Below the pieces are notes generated by a model, which worked only from the letters and a program-made list of their open reading frames with translations, searched no databases and had not been told where the DNA came from. This document shows, piece after piece, positions 26,307 to 33,987 of a stretch of 64,000 nucleotides of DNA; positions within the stretch are counted from its first letter, which is position 1, and each line of letters opens with the position of its first letter. The position numbers and the translations under genes were made by a program. The DNA is from Capilliphycus robustus. Lineage in GTDB: Bacteria; Cyanobacteriota; Cyanobacteriia; Cyanobacteriales; Microcoleaceae. The stretch spans positions 124,001 to 188,000 of the forward strand of contig NZ_JAYGHR010000062.1 in assembly GCF_034932365.1 (NCBI RefSeq). The letters run 5' to 3'.

Positions 26307-26522
26307 ATGGATCAAGTTAATCTCCTCCCTGGTGCCATTAATGAAATCATCGCCTCGGTTACAGATCACCACTGTCTTACCCAAGCTGATCGCTATGGAC
26401 TGATGGCGGCTGTGCTGGATGAATCTCTCAACGAAGAGGAAAGACGCTCTATTGATAGACTACTCCGTTCTGTAGTTCGAGGACGGGTTAAAGTCGTTGA
26501 AGATGTCTCTAAAACCGATTAA
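26307..26522 (+). CDS. Small conserved cyanobacterial protein (71 aa), unknown function
   Basis: The protein starts MDQVNLLPGAINEIIASVTD and continues through LTQADRYGLMAAVLDESLNEEERRSIDRLL. It is soluble, mostly helical and resembles a small protein conserved in cyanobacteria that I cannot name functionally. The frame extends upstream to 26196, but that part lies in the IscB element, so I use the ATG at 26307. The IscB insertion directly upstream probably changes its 5' UTR and expression. Confidence 0.7.
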   Translation: MDQVNLLPGAINEIIASVTDHHCLTQADRYGLMAAVLDESLNEEERRSIDRLLRSVVRGRVKVVEDVSKTD

Positions 26523-26531
26523 ACAACACTG

Positions 26532-26700
26532 CTGCTTTATAAAACTGATATAACGCGGTACAAACCGTGTTAACGTTTACTTCCTGCATCACCCCGGACT
26601 GTCGGCAGTACCCGGTCAGACAGGCTTTTTACCGAGAAGCCCTCGGCATAATGTAATAAATTCAGACTCGCATTCAAATCACGGTCAATACTTACACTGC
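26532..26700 (-). ncRNA. Predicted TnpB omega RNA (right-end RNA)
   Basis: In TnpB systems the guide RNA arises from the 3' end of tnpB and the right end, with the guide read from DNA flanking the element. Here that is the reverse strand from about 26700 to 26532, with the guide expected beyond 26531. This part is conserved in the 259-bp derivative. It is inferred from family knowledge. Confidence 0.4.
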
Positions 26701-27706
26701 AAACCTGACAATTGAAAACCCGTTCTTTGAGTGGCATTTCTTGAATGTGACCGCAACTTGAACAGGTTTTAGTTGACGGATAAAATCTGTCAGCAAAAAC
26801 TACTACTGAGCCGTACCACTCGGACTTATACTCGACTTGGCGGCGAATTTCATAAAGAGCAGAATCGGCAATAGCACCCGCTAATTTATGATTTTTCATC
26901 ATCCCAGAAACATTCAAGTCTTCTAACCCGATGACTGCGTGGTTTTTGCATAGCCATGAGGTCAATTTATGAATTGTATCTTTTCGGATGTTAGCCACTC
27001 TTTGATATGCTTTTGCGAGTTTCAGTCTAGCTTTATTCCTGTTATTTGAACCCTTCTGTTTTCTAGAGAGTTCGCGTTGAAGTCGAGCCAGATTTTTTTG
27101 AGCTTTTTTGTGGGCTGCTGGGTTAACAAAAACAGTACCATCTGAACAGGTCGCCAATGCCTTAACTCCAACATCAACACCCAGATAAACTCTTGATTTA
27201 ACAGTCTGTTCAGGCTCAAATTCGTAGGCTACAGACAGATACCAAGAATCAGCGACTCGACTAATTGTGACTCGTTTAGTCTGAATTTCGGTTAGGGGTT
27301 CGTAGGTGTTAACCCATCCAATGAAAGGAAGTTTTAACCTCCTTCCTGAAAACTTCATTACCTTACCGCAATTATCTAAAGTAAAGCTATCATTTCTGCC
27401 TTTTTTCTTGAACTTAGGATGTTGGGCAGTGCCTTGAAAAAAGCGACTAAAAGCTTCTCCCAAGTGCATGAAAGCAAATTGATAAACTCTAGAACTTAGG
27501 GTTGACTGCCAGGAATATTGAGGTTTGACGTGATTGGTGTAGAACTTTTTTAGCTTATTCGCAGAAGGTTTTAAACCCTGTTTGTAAGCTTCATTCCACA
27601 TCGCTAATGCCCAATTCCAGACCCATCTAGAATATCCCGCGTGTTTAGCCATTAAGGTTTTTTGACGGTTATTAAGTTTGAGTTGGGTCTTGAAGGCTCG
27701 TTGCAT
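26570..27706 (-). CDS. tnpB: TnpB RNA-guided nuclease (element A)
   Basis: The 378-residue protein has the N-terminal helical domain and a split RuvC core: GVDVGVKALA (Asp178), GLEDLNVSGM (Glu262) and DRDLNAS (about 341-347). The zinc knuckle CSSC/CQVC lies at 315-318 and 333-336. All catalytic residues are intact. Known TnpB proteins cut DNA next to a short element-specific motif and help keep the element in place. It has no adjacent TnpA. A degenerate copy of this element lies at the end of folK. Confidence 0.92.
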   Translation of the reverse strand: MQRAFKTQLKLNNRQKTLMAKHAGYSRWVWNWALAMWNEAYKQGLKPSANKLKKFYTNHVKPQYSWQSTLSSRVYQFAFMHLGEAFSRFFQGTAQHPKFKKKGRNDSFTLDNCGKVMKFSGRRLKLPFIGWVNTYEPLTEIQTKRVTISRVADSWYLSVAYEFEPEQTVKSRVYLGVDVGVKALATCSDGTVFVNPAAHKKAQKNLARLQRELSRKQKGSNNRNKARLKLAKAYQRVANIRKDTIHKLTSWLCKNHAVIGLEDLNVSGMMKNHKLAGAIADSALYEIRRQVEYKSEWYGSVVVFADRFYPSTKTCSSCGHIQEMPLKERVFNCQVCSVSIDRDLNASLNLLHYAEGFSVKSLSDRVLPTVRGDAGSKR

Positions 27707-27822
27707 AGATGTATTCTGTTATCTTACAGATAGTACCGTGTTGTACCATAAATTGTCAACTAAGTTACTGCTCTGTGTTTTTATCTCTGTGAACAACCCC
27801 GATTAGTCTGTTTCTTTTTTTG

Positions 27823-28755
27823 CTAATCCTTTTGCGATTTTGAGGTGATGATTCCAGCAATGGCAGCCCCTAAATAACCAATCTGACCGTAAGCATACAC
27901 GAAATTATCAAACCGTTGTGCAGGATCGCTTAAATTCTTAACGGATTTGTACAATCCTCTCACAATTCGTTCCCCACCCCGGCCCAACTGAGGCCAACCG
28001 GCTTCGCCTGCCAGTTGTTCCCGATAACATTCACTAATGCCTTGCCACCAGCCTCTTTCCATGAACCAACTGCGGTTGACTCGTTCCGGGGCGACGTTGT
28101 GGGCGACTAACGCTTCGGGGAGATAGGCGACTTTCCACCCTTGTTTTAACGCTAATTCAGTCATTTGTAGTTCTTCGTTGGAAAGCAGGCGTTTCCCCAC
28201 TCGGCCTAAGTTGGGGTCAAACCCACCAATTTGGTCTAAAAAGCTGCGACGAATGGAGTAATTTAAGCCTCTGGGCGTTAAACCGGCTTTGGTGATGTAT
28301 ACCACCTCATTTCCTAAGTCATAGGCCCCTAAATTGCCTGCTAACCCCTCTGACAACCACTTGGGCGGTTGAATGCCTTCCGGCCACAATAAAGTAACTT
28401 TACCGCCTGCGATCGCTAATTTCTCGTCTTGTTGATAGGCTTGATCTAAAATGCCCAACCATTGGGGTGTGGCAACGGCATCATCATCGAGATAAGCGAG
28501 AATGGGGCTTTTTGCTTCAATGGCGCCTCGGTTGCGGGCGACAGATAACCCTGTTACCCCTTCGTAAACGTAGGTTAACTTGGGATGAGGAAGCCGGGCC
28601 TCGGTGACTTCACGAGTGCGATCGCTAGAGGCATTATCGACTACAATGACTTCATAGTCTTCAAAATCCTGTTGGAGTAAACTATCAATAGCGGCTCCCA
28701 AATAGCGATCGCGATTGTGTGTACAAATAATGGCTGAAATCTGAGGATCTGTCAT
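27823..28755 (-). CDS. Family 2 glycosyltransferase
   Basis: The 310-residue protein has a GT-A fold: ISAIICTHNRDRYLGAAIDSLL at the N-terminus, VVDNASSDRT, LSVARNRGA and the metal-binding AYLDDDAVATP motif near residue 100. GGFDPNLGRVGKRLLSNEE fits the acceptor region. There is no membrane segment, so it is probably a cytosolic or peripheral sugar transferase for polysaccharide or glycolipid synthesis. The donor and acceptor cannot be deduced. It is flanked by two tnpB elements and a broken SOUL gene. Confidence 0.85.
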   Translation of the reverse strand: MTDPQISAIICTHNRDRYLGAAIDSLLQQDFEDYEVIVVDNASSDRTREVTEARLPHPKLTYVYEGVTGLSVARNRGAIEAKSPILAYLDDDAVATPQWLGILDQAYQQDEKLAIAGGKVTLLWPEGIQPPKWLSEGLAGNLGAYDLGNEVVYITKAGLTPRGLNYSIRRSFLDQIGGFDPNLGRVGKRLLSNEELQMTELALKQGWKVAYLPEALVAHNVAPERVNRSWFMERGWWQGISECYREQLAGEAGWPQLGRGGERIVRGLYKSVKNLSDPAQRFDNFVYAYGQIGYLGAAIAGIITSKSQKD

Positions 28756-28804
28756 AGCTTAGACTCCCAAGCGTAGCCTTTTTCAATTTTACGCGATTAT
28801 GGGT

Positions 28805-29099
28805 TCATGTCAGCCGTTGATTAATCGGAATTTGAATTTCACTGCGTTTGAAGGCCTCGGGAACAAAGGGCGAGTCGTAGAAAAATCGCCTCGGTTGTCC
28901 GACTACGGTATATTCGGGGTGTTGGTCTAACCAATTTTGCAATTTTTTGATATTTTCTTTATAACTGCTGTAGTCGTAGCTTCCCCGCAGTCCTAAACTG
29001 ACGACAGTCATCGCGGGAATGTCTTCAATTTCGATATTGTCTGCAATTTCTTTCGGTTGACCTCCGACCGCACGCCAACACATTCGTTTTTGGCGCGGG
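28805..29099 (-). pseudogene. C-terminal part of an interrupted SOUL haem-binding gene
   Basis: This segment encodes EIADNIEIEDIPAMTVVSLG, then YSSYKENIKKLQNWL and a final KRSEIQIPI, typical of the C-terminal half of SOUL-family haem-binding proteins. The matching N-terminal half is at 30374-30691 on the same strand. Between them lies TnpB element B. The two halves are not in one frame across the shared CCCGCGCCA flanks, so the gene is broken. This half has no proper start; an ATG near 29107 belongs to element-proximal sequence. Confidence 0.85.
29064..29099. repeat. Imperfect direct repeat flanking TnpB element B (copy 1)
   Basis: These 36 bp resemble 30351-30385 on the other side of the element (shared GCCAACA and TGGCGCGGG), in direct orientation. 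IS605-type insertion normally makes no target duplication, so the origin is unclear. Confidence 0.5.
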
Positions 29100-29102
29100 A
29101 TT

Positions 29103-30350
29103 CCCAAACATCACTATTTGGGTTCCTGCTTCTGTCCCTTGCGGGATTTCGCACCTGGCTTAACAGATTTACTCTGTTCGGCTCTTACAGTCGCTCCACA
29201 GGCTGAAACTGCTAGTCCAGCAGCCAAAATATTTATACTTGCGTTGATATCCCTATCGTGGTGAGAGTTGCACTTGGGGCAAACCCATTCTCGGATATTC
29301 AACGGCATTCTTTCTGCAATATACCCACAATTGGAACATCGCTTTGAACTAGGGAACCATCGATCTATTTTGATCAATTCTCGTCCATACCACTCGGCTT
29401 TGTAAGTGAGTTGTCGGACAAGTTCTCCCCAGTTGGTATCACTGATTGCTCTGGCTAACTTGTGATTTTTCACCATGTTCTTCACAGCCAAGTCCTCAAC
29501 TACAATCGATTGGTTTTCACGAATCAGTTGAGTTGTTAGCTTGTGGGTATGGTCGCGCCTACAATCAGCGATTTTTGCCTGAATTTTAGCAACTTTAACT
29601 CTTGCTCTCTCTCGGTTTTTTGAGCCTTTGATTTTCCGGCTTAAAGACTTTTGAGCAAGTCGGAGTTTTTTGTGCAGTTTGTTAAAATGTTTAGGATTGG
29701 AAACTTTGACCCCATCGGACGTGGTGAACAGACTGCTGATTCCTAAGTCAATCCCTACTTTTTTGTCTGTCGGTTTTAGTTGATGGTCTGTTGGGTCATC
29801 AATTCTTAGAGAAACAAACCATCTTCCGCTCGGATCTAGCTTGATCGTTATAGTAGACGGGCTACATCCCTTTGGAAGTTGACGGCTCCATCGAATAGGC
29901 AAGGCTTCAAAGCACTTAGCAATGTAGATTTGACTATTTTTCCACTTGAATGCTGACTTGGTGAATTCGGCACTGCCACCTAAGCGTTTCTTTTTGAAAT
30001 TTGGGTACTTTGTTCGACCCGCAAAGAAGTTGGTAAACGCAGTTTGCAAGTGCCTTAAACTCTGCTGAAGGGGAACTGAACTGACTTCATTTAAAAAGTT
30101 TAATTCCTCCTCTTTTTTCCAGTTTGTCAACATCAAAGAAGTCTGAGAATAGCCTACCCGTTCTTGATCTTCATACCATGCTTGAGTGCGTGCGGCTAGT
30201 GCTTTGTTGTACACCAGACGGACGCACCCTAATGTTCTCCTCAACAGATTTTCCTGTTCTGGAGTTGGGTAGAATCGGTAACGGTAAGCTTTCTCTGTCA
30301 TGGCTTACAGTTTACCACAAAACTTGTAAGATGTCTGCTTGGTCGCGATT
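29103..30350 (-). mobile_element. IS200/IS605-type element with tnpB (element B)
   Basis: The right end has the hairpin CCCAAATAGTGATGTTTGGG (29103-29122 on the + strand in reverse), nearly identical to that of element C at 32513-32530. The left end has a CTTACA...TGTAAG palindrome (about 30304-30331) just upstream of tnpB. No tnpA is present. The element splits the SOUL gene. The exact boundaries are uncertain by about 30 bp at the left end. Confidence 0.75.
29114..30301 (-). CDS. tnpB: TnpB RNA-guided nuclease (element B)
   Basis: The 395-residue protein is a complete TnpB. It has an N-terminal YRYRFYPTPEQENLLRRTLG helical domain and RuvC residues in KVGIDLGISS, IVVEDLAVKNM and HDRDINASINI. 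The zinc knuckle is CSNC/CPKC, and the C-terminal tail is basic. It is only distantly similar to element A TnpB, so it represents a separate invasion. The stop codon lies within the right-end hairpin, consistent with the guide RNA overlapping the 3' end of the gene. Confidence 0.92.
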   Translation of the reverse strand: MTEKAYRYRFYPTPEQENLLRRTLGCVRLVYNKALAARTQAWYEDQERVGYSQTSLMLTNWKKEEELNFLNEVSSVPLQQSLRHLQTAFTNFFAGRTKYPNFKKKRLGGSAEFTKSAFKWKNSQIYIAKCFEALPIRWSRQLPKGCSPSTITIKLDPSGRWFVSLRIDDPTDHQLKPTDKKVGIDLGISSLFTTSDGVKVSNPKHFNKLHKKLRLAQKSLSRKIKGSKNRERARVKVAKIQAKIADCRRDHTHKLTTQLIRENQSIVVEDLAVKNMVKNHKLARAISDTNWGELVRQLTYKAEWYGRELIKIDRWFPSSKRCSNCGYIAERMPLNIREWVCPKCNSHHDRDINASINILAAGLAVSACGATVRAEQSKSVKPGAKSRKGQKQEPK

Positions 30351-30385
30351 CCCGAACGTCGCCAACATTTTATTTATGGCGCGGG
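30351..30385. repeat. Imperfect direct repeat flanking TnpB element B (copy 2)
   Basis: This copy matches 29064-29099 imperfectly. It contains the TAA that ends the N-terminal half of the SOUL gene. Confidence 0.5.
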
Positions 30386-30691
30386 TCTTCTCGCTTCATT
30401 AAGATAACGGGTTTCCACAGGAGAGGTCATTGAGATTTCATTATCGCTAATATGGCGAAAAAGCGGATCAAAAGCCCGAAAGGTTGCTTCTGATAAATCT
30501 CCGGTATACTGAACGGTTGCTGACCTATAAGCTGGATAAACTTTGACTTCGATTTTACCTTCTTCTGTGGGGGCTGGAAAGCCTTTGGGTAAAGGTGCGG
30601 CTACAGCACTATTATAAGCGTACAGTGCGATCGCCGCGATCGCTACAATTCCCAGAGGTAAGAGTAATTTTTCGAGTTTAACGGGAAACAT
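30374..30691 (-). pseudogene. N-terminal part of an interrupted SOUL haem-binding gene
   Basis: The frame encodes an N-terminal membrane or signal segment (LLLPLGIVAIAAIALYAYNS), then KIEVKVYPAYRSATVQYTGD and ISMTSPVETRYLNEAR, which are SOUL-family motifs. It stops at a TAA next to the CCCGCGCCA flank of TnpB element B. Together with 28805-29099 it would make a protein of about 200 residues, the usual SOUL size. As it stands only a truncated, probably non-functional product is possible. Confidence 0.85.
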
Positions 30692-30908
30692 CAGTCTAAT
30701 TTTGTAAAAATAATTGAATTGAGTTTAGTACAGTTGAACTTTTTTTAGGGTATCACAGTCTACAGTGAACAGTGACCAGTGACCAGTGAAAGAAAGTATT
30801 GATCTGATAACTAAAAACATGGGTGACTGAAAAAACGGGTCGGGCAATTTACGAATTTCACCGGAACAAAAATTATAACGGATTAAATTATCTCACATTT
30901 AACTCAAG

Positions 30909-32162
30909 ATGAAACGTTTATCTTATCTGAAATCGGGTTTAACTGTTATTACGGCTTTGGCTACAATTACCTTAACGTTTTTGCCTTCTATTGCAGAAAA
31001 TCCTCGAAATTCCAATAATCGATTTGATCGGGATTATTCCCCTTCGATTTCTGAACCTGTTTCTGAACCGATTTCGACACCGGGCGTTAAACCCCAAAAT
31101 CCCTCATCAGAAGAACTAGGAAAACAACTGGTTCAAGAACTTTCTCAATGTATGAGAAATGCCATTCCTAGCAGCGAACCCGAATCTTTAGCCGCACTTC
31201 AAATGGCATCAATGCAGTGTACCGTTCGGGTAATAATTCTAACACCGGATGGCAAAGTTAGAACTGATGCGAGTGAACGCATGAATGCTATTTTAACGGC
31301 AATGAACGTTACACTCCCCGCTACCGTTAGTCAGGGACAAGCATCTGTTAAATTAGAAATAATTCCTGACAGCATGGTTTATACGGTTCCGGTGGTTGTT
31401 GGTGGAAAAGCCCAAAGATTTTTACTCGATACAGGCGCATCAAATTCGATTTTATCTGAACCCATCGTTAAACAGTTAGGACTAACAGGCACAACCCTTC
31501 CTAGTGATATTTTAGCATATTTTGTTGTCGGTGATGACTGTTCTAATATTAATGCAACTCTGCATAGTTTACCGGAAATAGCAGTCGATGCGGCAACCGT
31601 AGAAGGAATGAACGGAATGGGATTACCAAAAACTGCAATTCCTGGAGATTTAGGCGGTGTTTTAGGGTTAGATTTCCTGAAAAGTTTTGATGTTTTGATT
31701 AATCCCAAAGATTCAACTTTACAACTTTTACCCCGTTCAAATGTTGTGGCGGGAGGAGTTCCGTTAAAGGGAAAAATGGGAGTAATGACAACAGAAGTTT
31801 TTGTCAATGGTAAAGGGCCTTATACTTTTTTATTAGATACGGGTGCTGATCTCATGGTGCTTTCAAAGCGTTTAGCCAATACATTATCAATTGATGTAGA
31901 AAAGGCAGAAAATACAGAGGTTAAAGGATTTTGTGGGAATGAAATCGGCAAGAAAGTTAGTCTATCTTCTGTCAAGTTACAAAATTACGAATCTTCAAAT
32001 TTAGATGGCGTGGTGTTAAATAATGAATTGTTAGATTTATTAGGCGTTGATGGAATTGTTGGGCAAAATTATCTCAACCAATACCAACAACATTGGCGGT
32101 TTGGTGAACCGAATAGTCTGGGTTTTCCCGAAGCTGGAAGTTTGACATTAAAACCGTTGTAA
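30909..32162 (+). CDS. Secreted tandem retropepsin-like aspartic protease
   Basis: The 417-residue protein has a signal peptide (about 1-29) and a proline/serine-rich linker. Two retropepsin-like domains follow, each with its own active-site triad: RFLLDTGASNS near residue 174 and YTFLLDTGADLM near residue 311. Flap and second-strand motifs (GGVLGLDFL, GIVGQNYL) follow each. Single-domain retropepsins work as dimers, so two domains in one chain could form an intramolecular pair, like pepsin. It is expected in the periplasm or outside the cell. Its substrate is unknown. Confidence 0.83.
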   Translation: MKRLSYLKSGLTVITALATITLTFLPSIAENPRNSNNRFDRDYSPSISEPVSEPISTPGVKPQNPSSEELGKQLVQELSQCMRNAIPSSEPESLAALQMASMQCTVRVIILTPDGKVRTDASERMNAILTAMNVTLPATVSQGQASVKLEIIPDSMVYTVPVVVGGKAQRFLLDTGASNSILSEPIVKQLGLTGTTLPSDILAYFVVGDDCSNINATLHSLPEIAVDAATVEGMNGMGLPKTAIPGDLGGVLGLDFLKSFDVLINPKDSTLQLLPRSNVVAGGVPLKGKMGVMTTEVFVNGKGPYTFLLDTGADLMVLSKRLANTLSIDVEKAENTEVKGFCGNEIGKKVSLSSVKLQNYESSNLDGVVLNNELLDLLGVDGIVGQNYLNQYQQHWRFGEPNSLGFPEAGSLTLKPL

Positions 32163-32479
32163 TACTGTTTATTTTCAAGGGTGAAACTAACTTTCCTGTG
32201 ATTATATCACCTCTCCCCCAACCCCTCTCAACCCCAGGGCTGTTTCATTTTCCCAGTGAATTTGTTAGACCCCTCCCCCTCGCCCCCTCCCCTGCCAGGA
32301 GAGGGGAAAAAAATTCTTAGTATTAAATGTTTAAAAGGTCTAAACTGATCCCCATTCCAAATAAAAAACTTTCTTTCTTTTCCCTCTCCTCGTTGGAGAG
32401 GGTTAGGGAGAGGTGGAGAGGGCTAGGGAGAGGTTGGAGAGGGCTAGGGAGAGGGTTAGGGAGAGGTGAGGTTTTTGAG
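32163..32479. other. Intergenic region with short G-rich tandem repeats
   Basis: This region has no credible gene. It holds one copy of a CAGGGCTGTTTCATT repeat end at 32235-32249 (shared with 37093-37298). A run of GAGAGGG(T/C)TAGG tandem units lies at about 32394-32470. The latter is common noncoding repeat text in filamentous cyanobacteria. Confidence 0.55.
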
Positions 32480-32553
32480 TTGACATCCTCTCCGCCGTAA
32501 ACAACGGAGATTCCAAACATCACTATTTGGGCTTCCTCTTTCTATGAGTTGAC

Positions 32554-33854
32554 TTACAAGGATTGGGTTTCCCCGCCCAAGCAGAGATCAGTCTCTCGGG
32601 AGGCGTTGATTTCCGTCTGCCCGACGGTATTTGATAGTTGTTTAAGTGCAGATTTTAGAATGTTTTTGGCGGCATTTTCATCTCGGTTGGATGTGTATCC
32701 GCAGTGAGGACATTTATGAGTTCTCGTACTGAGAGTTTTGACAACCTTCTCACCGCAATTTGAGCAGTTTTGAGACGTGTATGCAGGTTCAACGGCAATC
32801 ACCGGAACCCCATAAATCCTCCCAAAATACTCCAACCATTCTCTAAATCTGTACCAAGCAGCATCATTAATTGATTTAGCTAAATGATGATTTTTAACCA
32901 AATTGCGTATCCGTAGGTTTTCAATCGCTACCAAGTCGTTAGATTGGATGACGTGTTGGGCAAGTTTACAAACCCAATCATTACGCCTGCGTGAAACCTT
33001 GAGATGCGCTCTACCTAACCGATTTATGGCTTTTTTACGGTTTTGACTTCCCTTTTTTTTTCGAGATAACCGACGTTGCAGCTTTTTAATGCGCCGCTCA
33101 TCTTTCCTTAAAAAGCGGGGATTCTCTACCTGTATCCCGGTGGAATCTGTGTAGAAATGGTTTAAACCGACATCCAAACCTGTTTGTTTGTTACTGAGTT
33201 CTTTGTTTTCCTCCCTTTCATGGTCTATCAAAAATTGAGCATAGTAACCATCGTGCCTTCTAATCACCCTAACCCGTTTAATTTGTTGGAGTTGATAGAA
33301 GTGCAAATCTCGACTTCCCCAAAGCTTAAATGTCCCCGCTTGAAACTTGTCGGAAAAGGTTAAATAGCGTCTATCTTCTGAAAGTTTCCAGCCCGATGTT
33401 TTGTACTCAACCGATGCTCTGACTTGGTACTTTTTGAACTGGGGAAAGCCTTTTCGACCTGGTATTTTTTTCCGACAATTTTGATAAAATCGCTCAATTT
33501 AAAACAGATAGGATAAGGATTTAACGGATTAAGCTATCTGTGAGATGCCAAGATCTATGGGTTTTACAGTTAAGTTAATCCGTTCTTCCGCTTCTCTATC
33601 CGTTTTTAAATTGATGCCCATGCTCTTTCTGCGTGTGCTTGTCGAGCCATAGAGTTGAGTTTGTTTACCCAAGGAAAACTAGGATTGTCTGACAGCAGTT
33701 TGCAGTAGCGATAGGCATCGTTGCGACTTTTAACTTGACCATTTATCCATGCTTTGATGATGCTGTTACGAACGAAACGACCAGTACGGATAGCTTCGTC
33801 TAACTTTCTGTACTGGTATTGCGTTCCTTGCAGCTTCATTTCATACACAAGCAT
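32554..33854 (-). pseudogene. tnpB: TnpB gene disrupted by a 109-bp MITE (element C)
   Basis: The N-terminal part (33854 to 33606; MLVYEMKLQGTQYQYRKLDE... to AERAWASI) is cut by the insertion at 33500-33608. The rest continues with ERFYQNCRKKIPGRKGFPQF and a normal RuvC core (TGLDVGLNHF, VAIENLRIRNL, NRDENAAKNI) with zinc knuckle CSNC/CPHC. Removing the insert and one AATT copy restores one open frame across GCATCAATTGAGCG. Only this insert breaks the gene; all catalytic residues survive. A shorter product could start internally at 33306. Confidence 0.9.
33500..33608. mobile_element. 109-bp MITE inside tnpB
   Basis: Imperfect terminal inverted repeats of about 33-34 bp (33500-33532 and 33575-33608; both arms end ACGGATTAA on the inner side) flank a short core. 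AATT occurs at both junctions (33496-33499 and 33609-33612) and once in the reconstructed empty site. This is the form of a nonautonomous DNA-transposon derivative. There is no coding capacity. Confidence 0.82.
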
Positions 33855-33987
33855 AGATTATCGGCATCAAGCCACGATAAACTATTGTAGCACAAAAATA
33901 ATCCGTCGTAAACGACCTTGCTCTAAACTTGCTTCTCTTGGTAAACTAGGTCAATAACCCCTTGAATTCCCTGATATTCTCTGAACG

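Larger units (their letters stand above)
26532..27773 (-). mobile_element. IS200/IS605-type element with tnpB only
   Basis: The ends are defined by comparison with the 259-bp derivative at 6789-7047, which shares CTGCTTTATAAAACTGATAT at one end and TAAGTTACTGCTC at the other. Each end has a subterminal imperfect palindrome (AACGCGG/CCGTGTT; GTAC-CGTGTT-GTAC), as expected for single-strand transposition by Y1 transposases. No tnpA is present. The 1,242-bp element is complete with respect to TnpB. Confidence 0.85.
32480..33900 (-). mobile_element. IS200/IS605-type element with disrupted tnpB (element C)
   Basis: The right end shows the hairpin CCAAACATCACTATTTGG (32513-32530) and a second stem CTCCGCCG-TAAA-CAACGGAG (32490-32509, pairing with G-T wobbles in RNA). 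It ends near TTGACATCC at 32480. The left end has a TTATCG...CGATAA-type palindrome at about 33857-33882. No tnpA is present. tnpB is interrupted by a MITE. Confidence 0.75.

Noticed and set aside
32394..32470. G-rich tandem repeats as a CRISPR array or regulatory site
   Set aside because: There are no spacers, the period is irregular and the text is a common noncoding repeat type.
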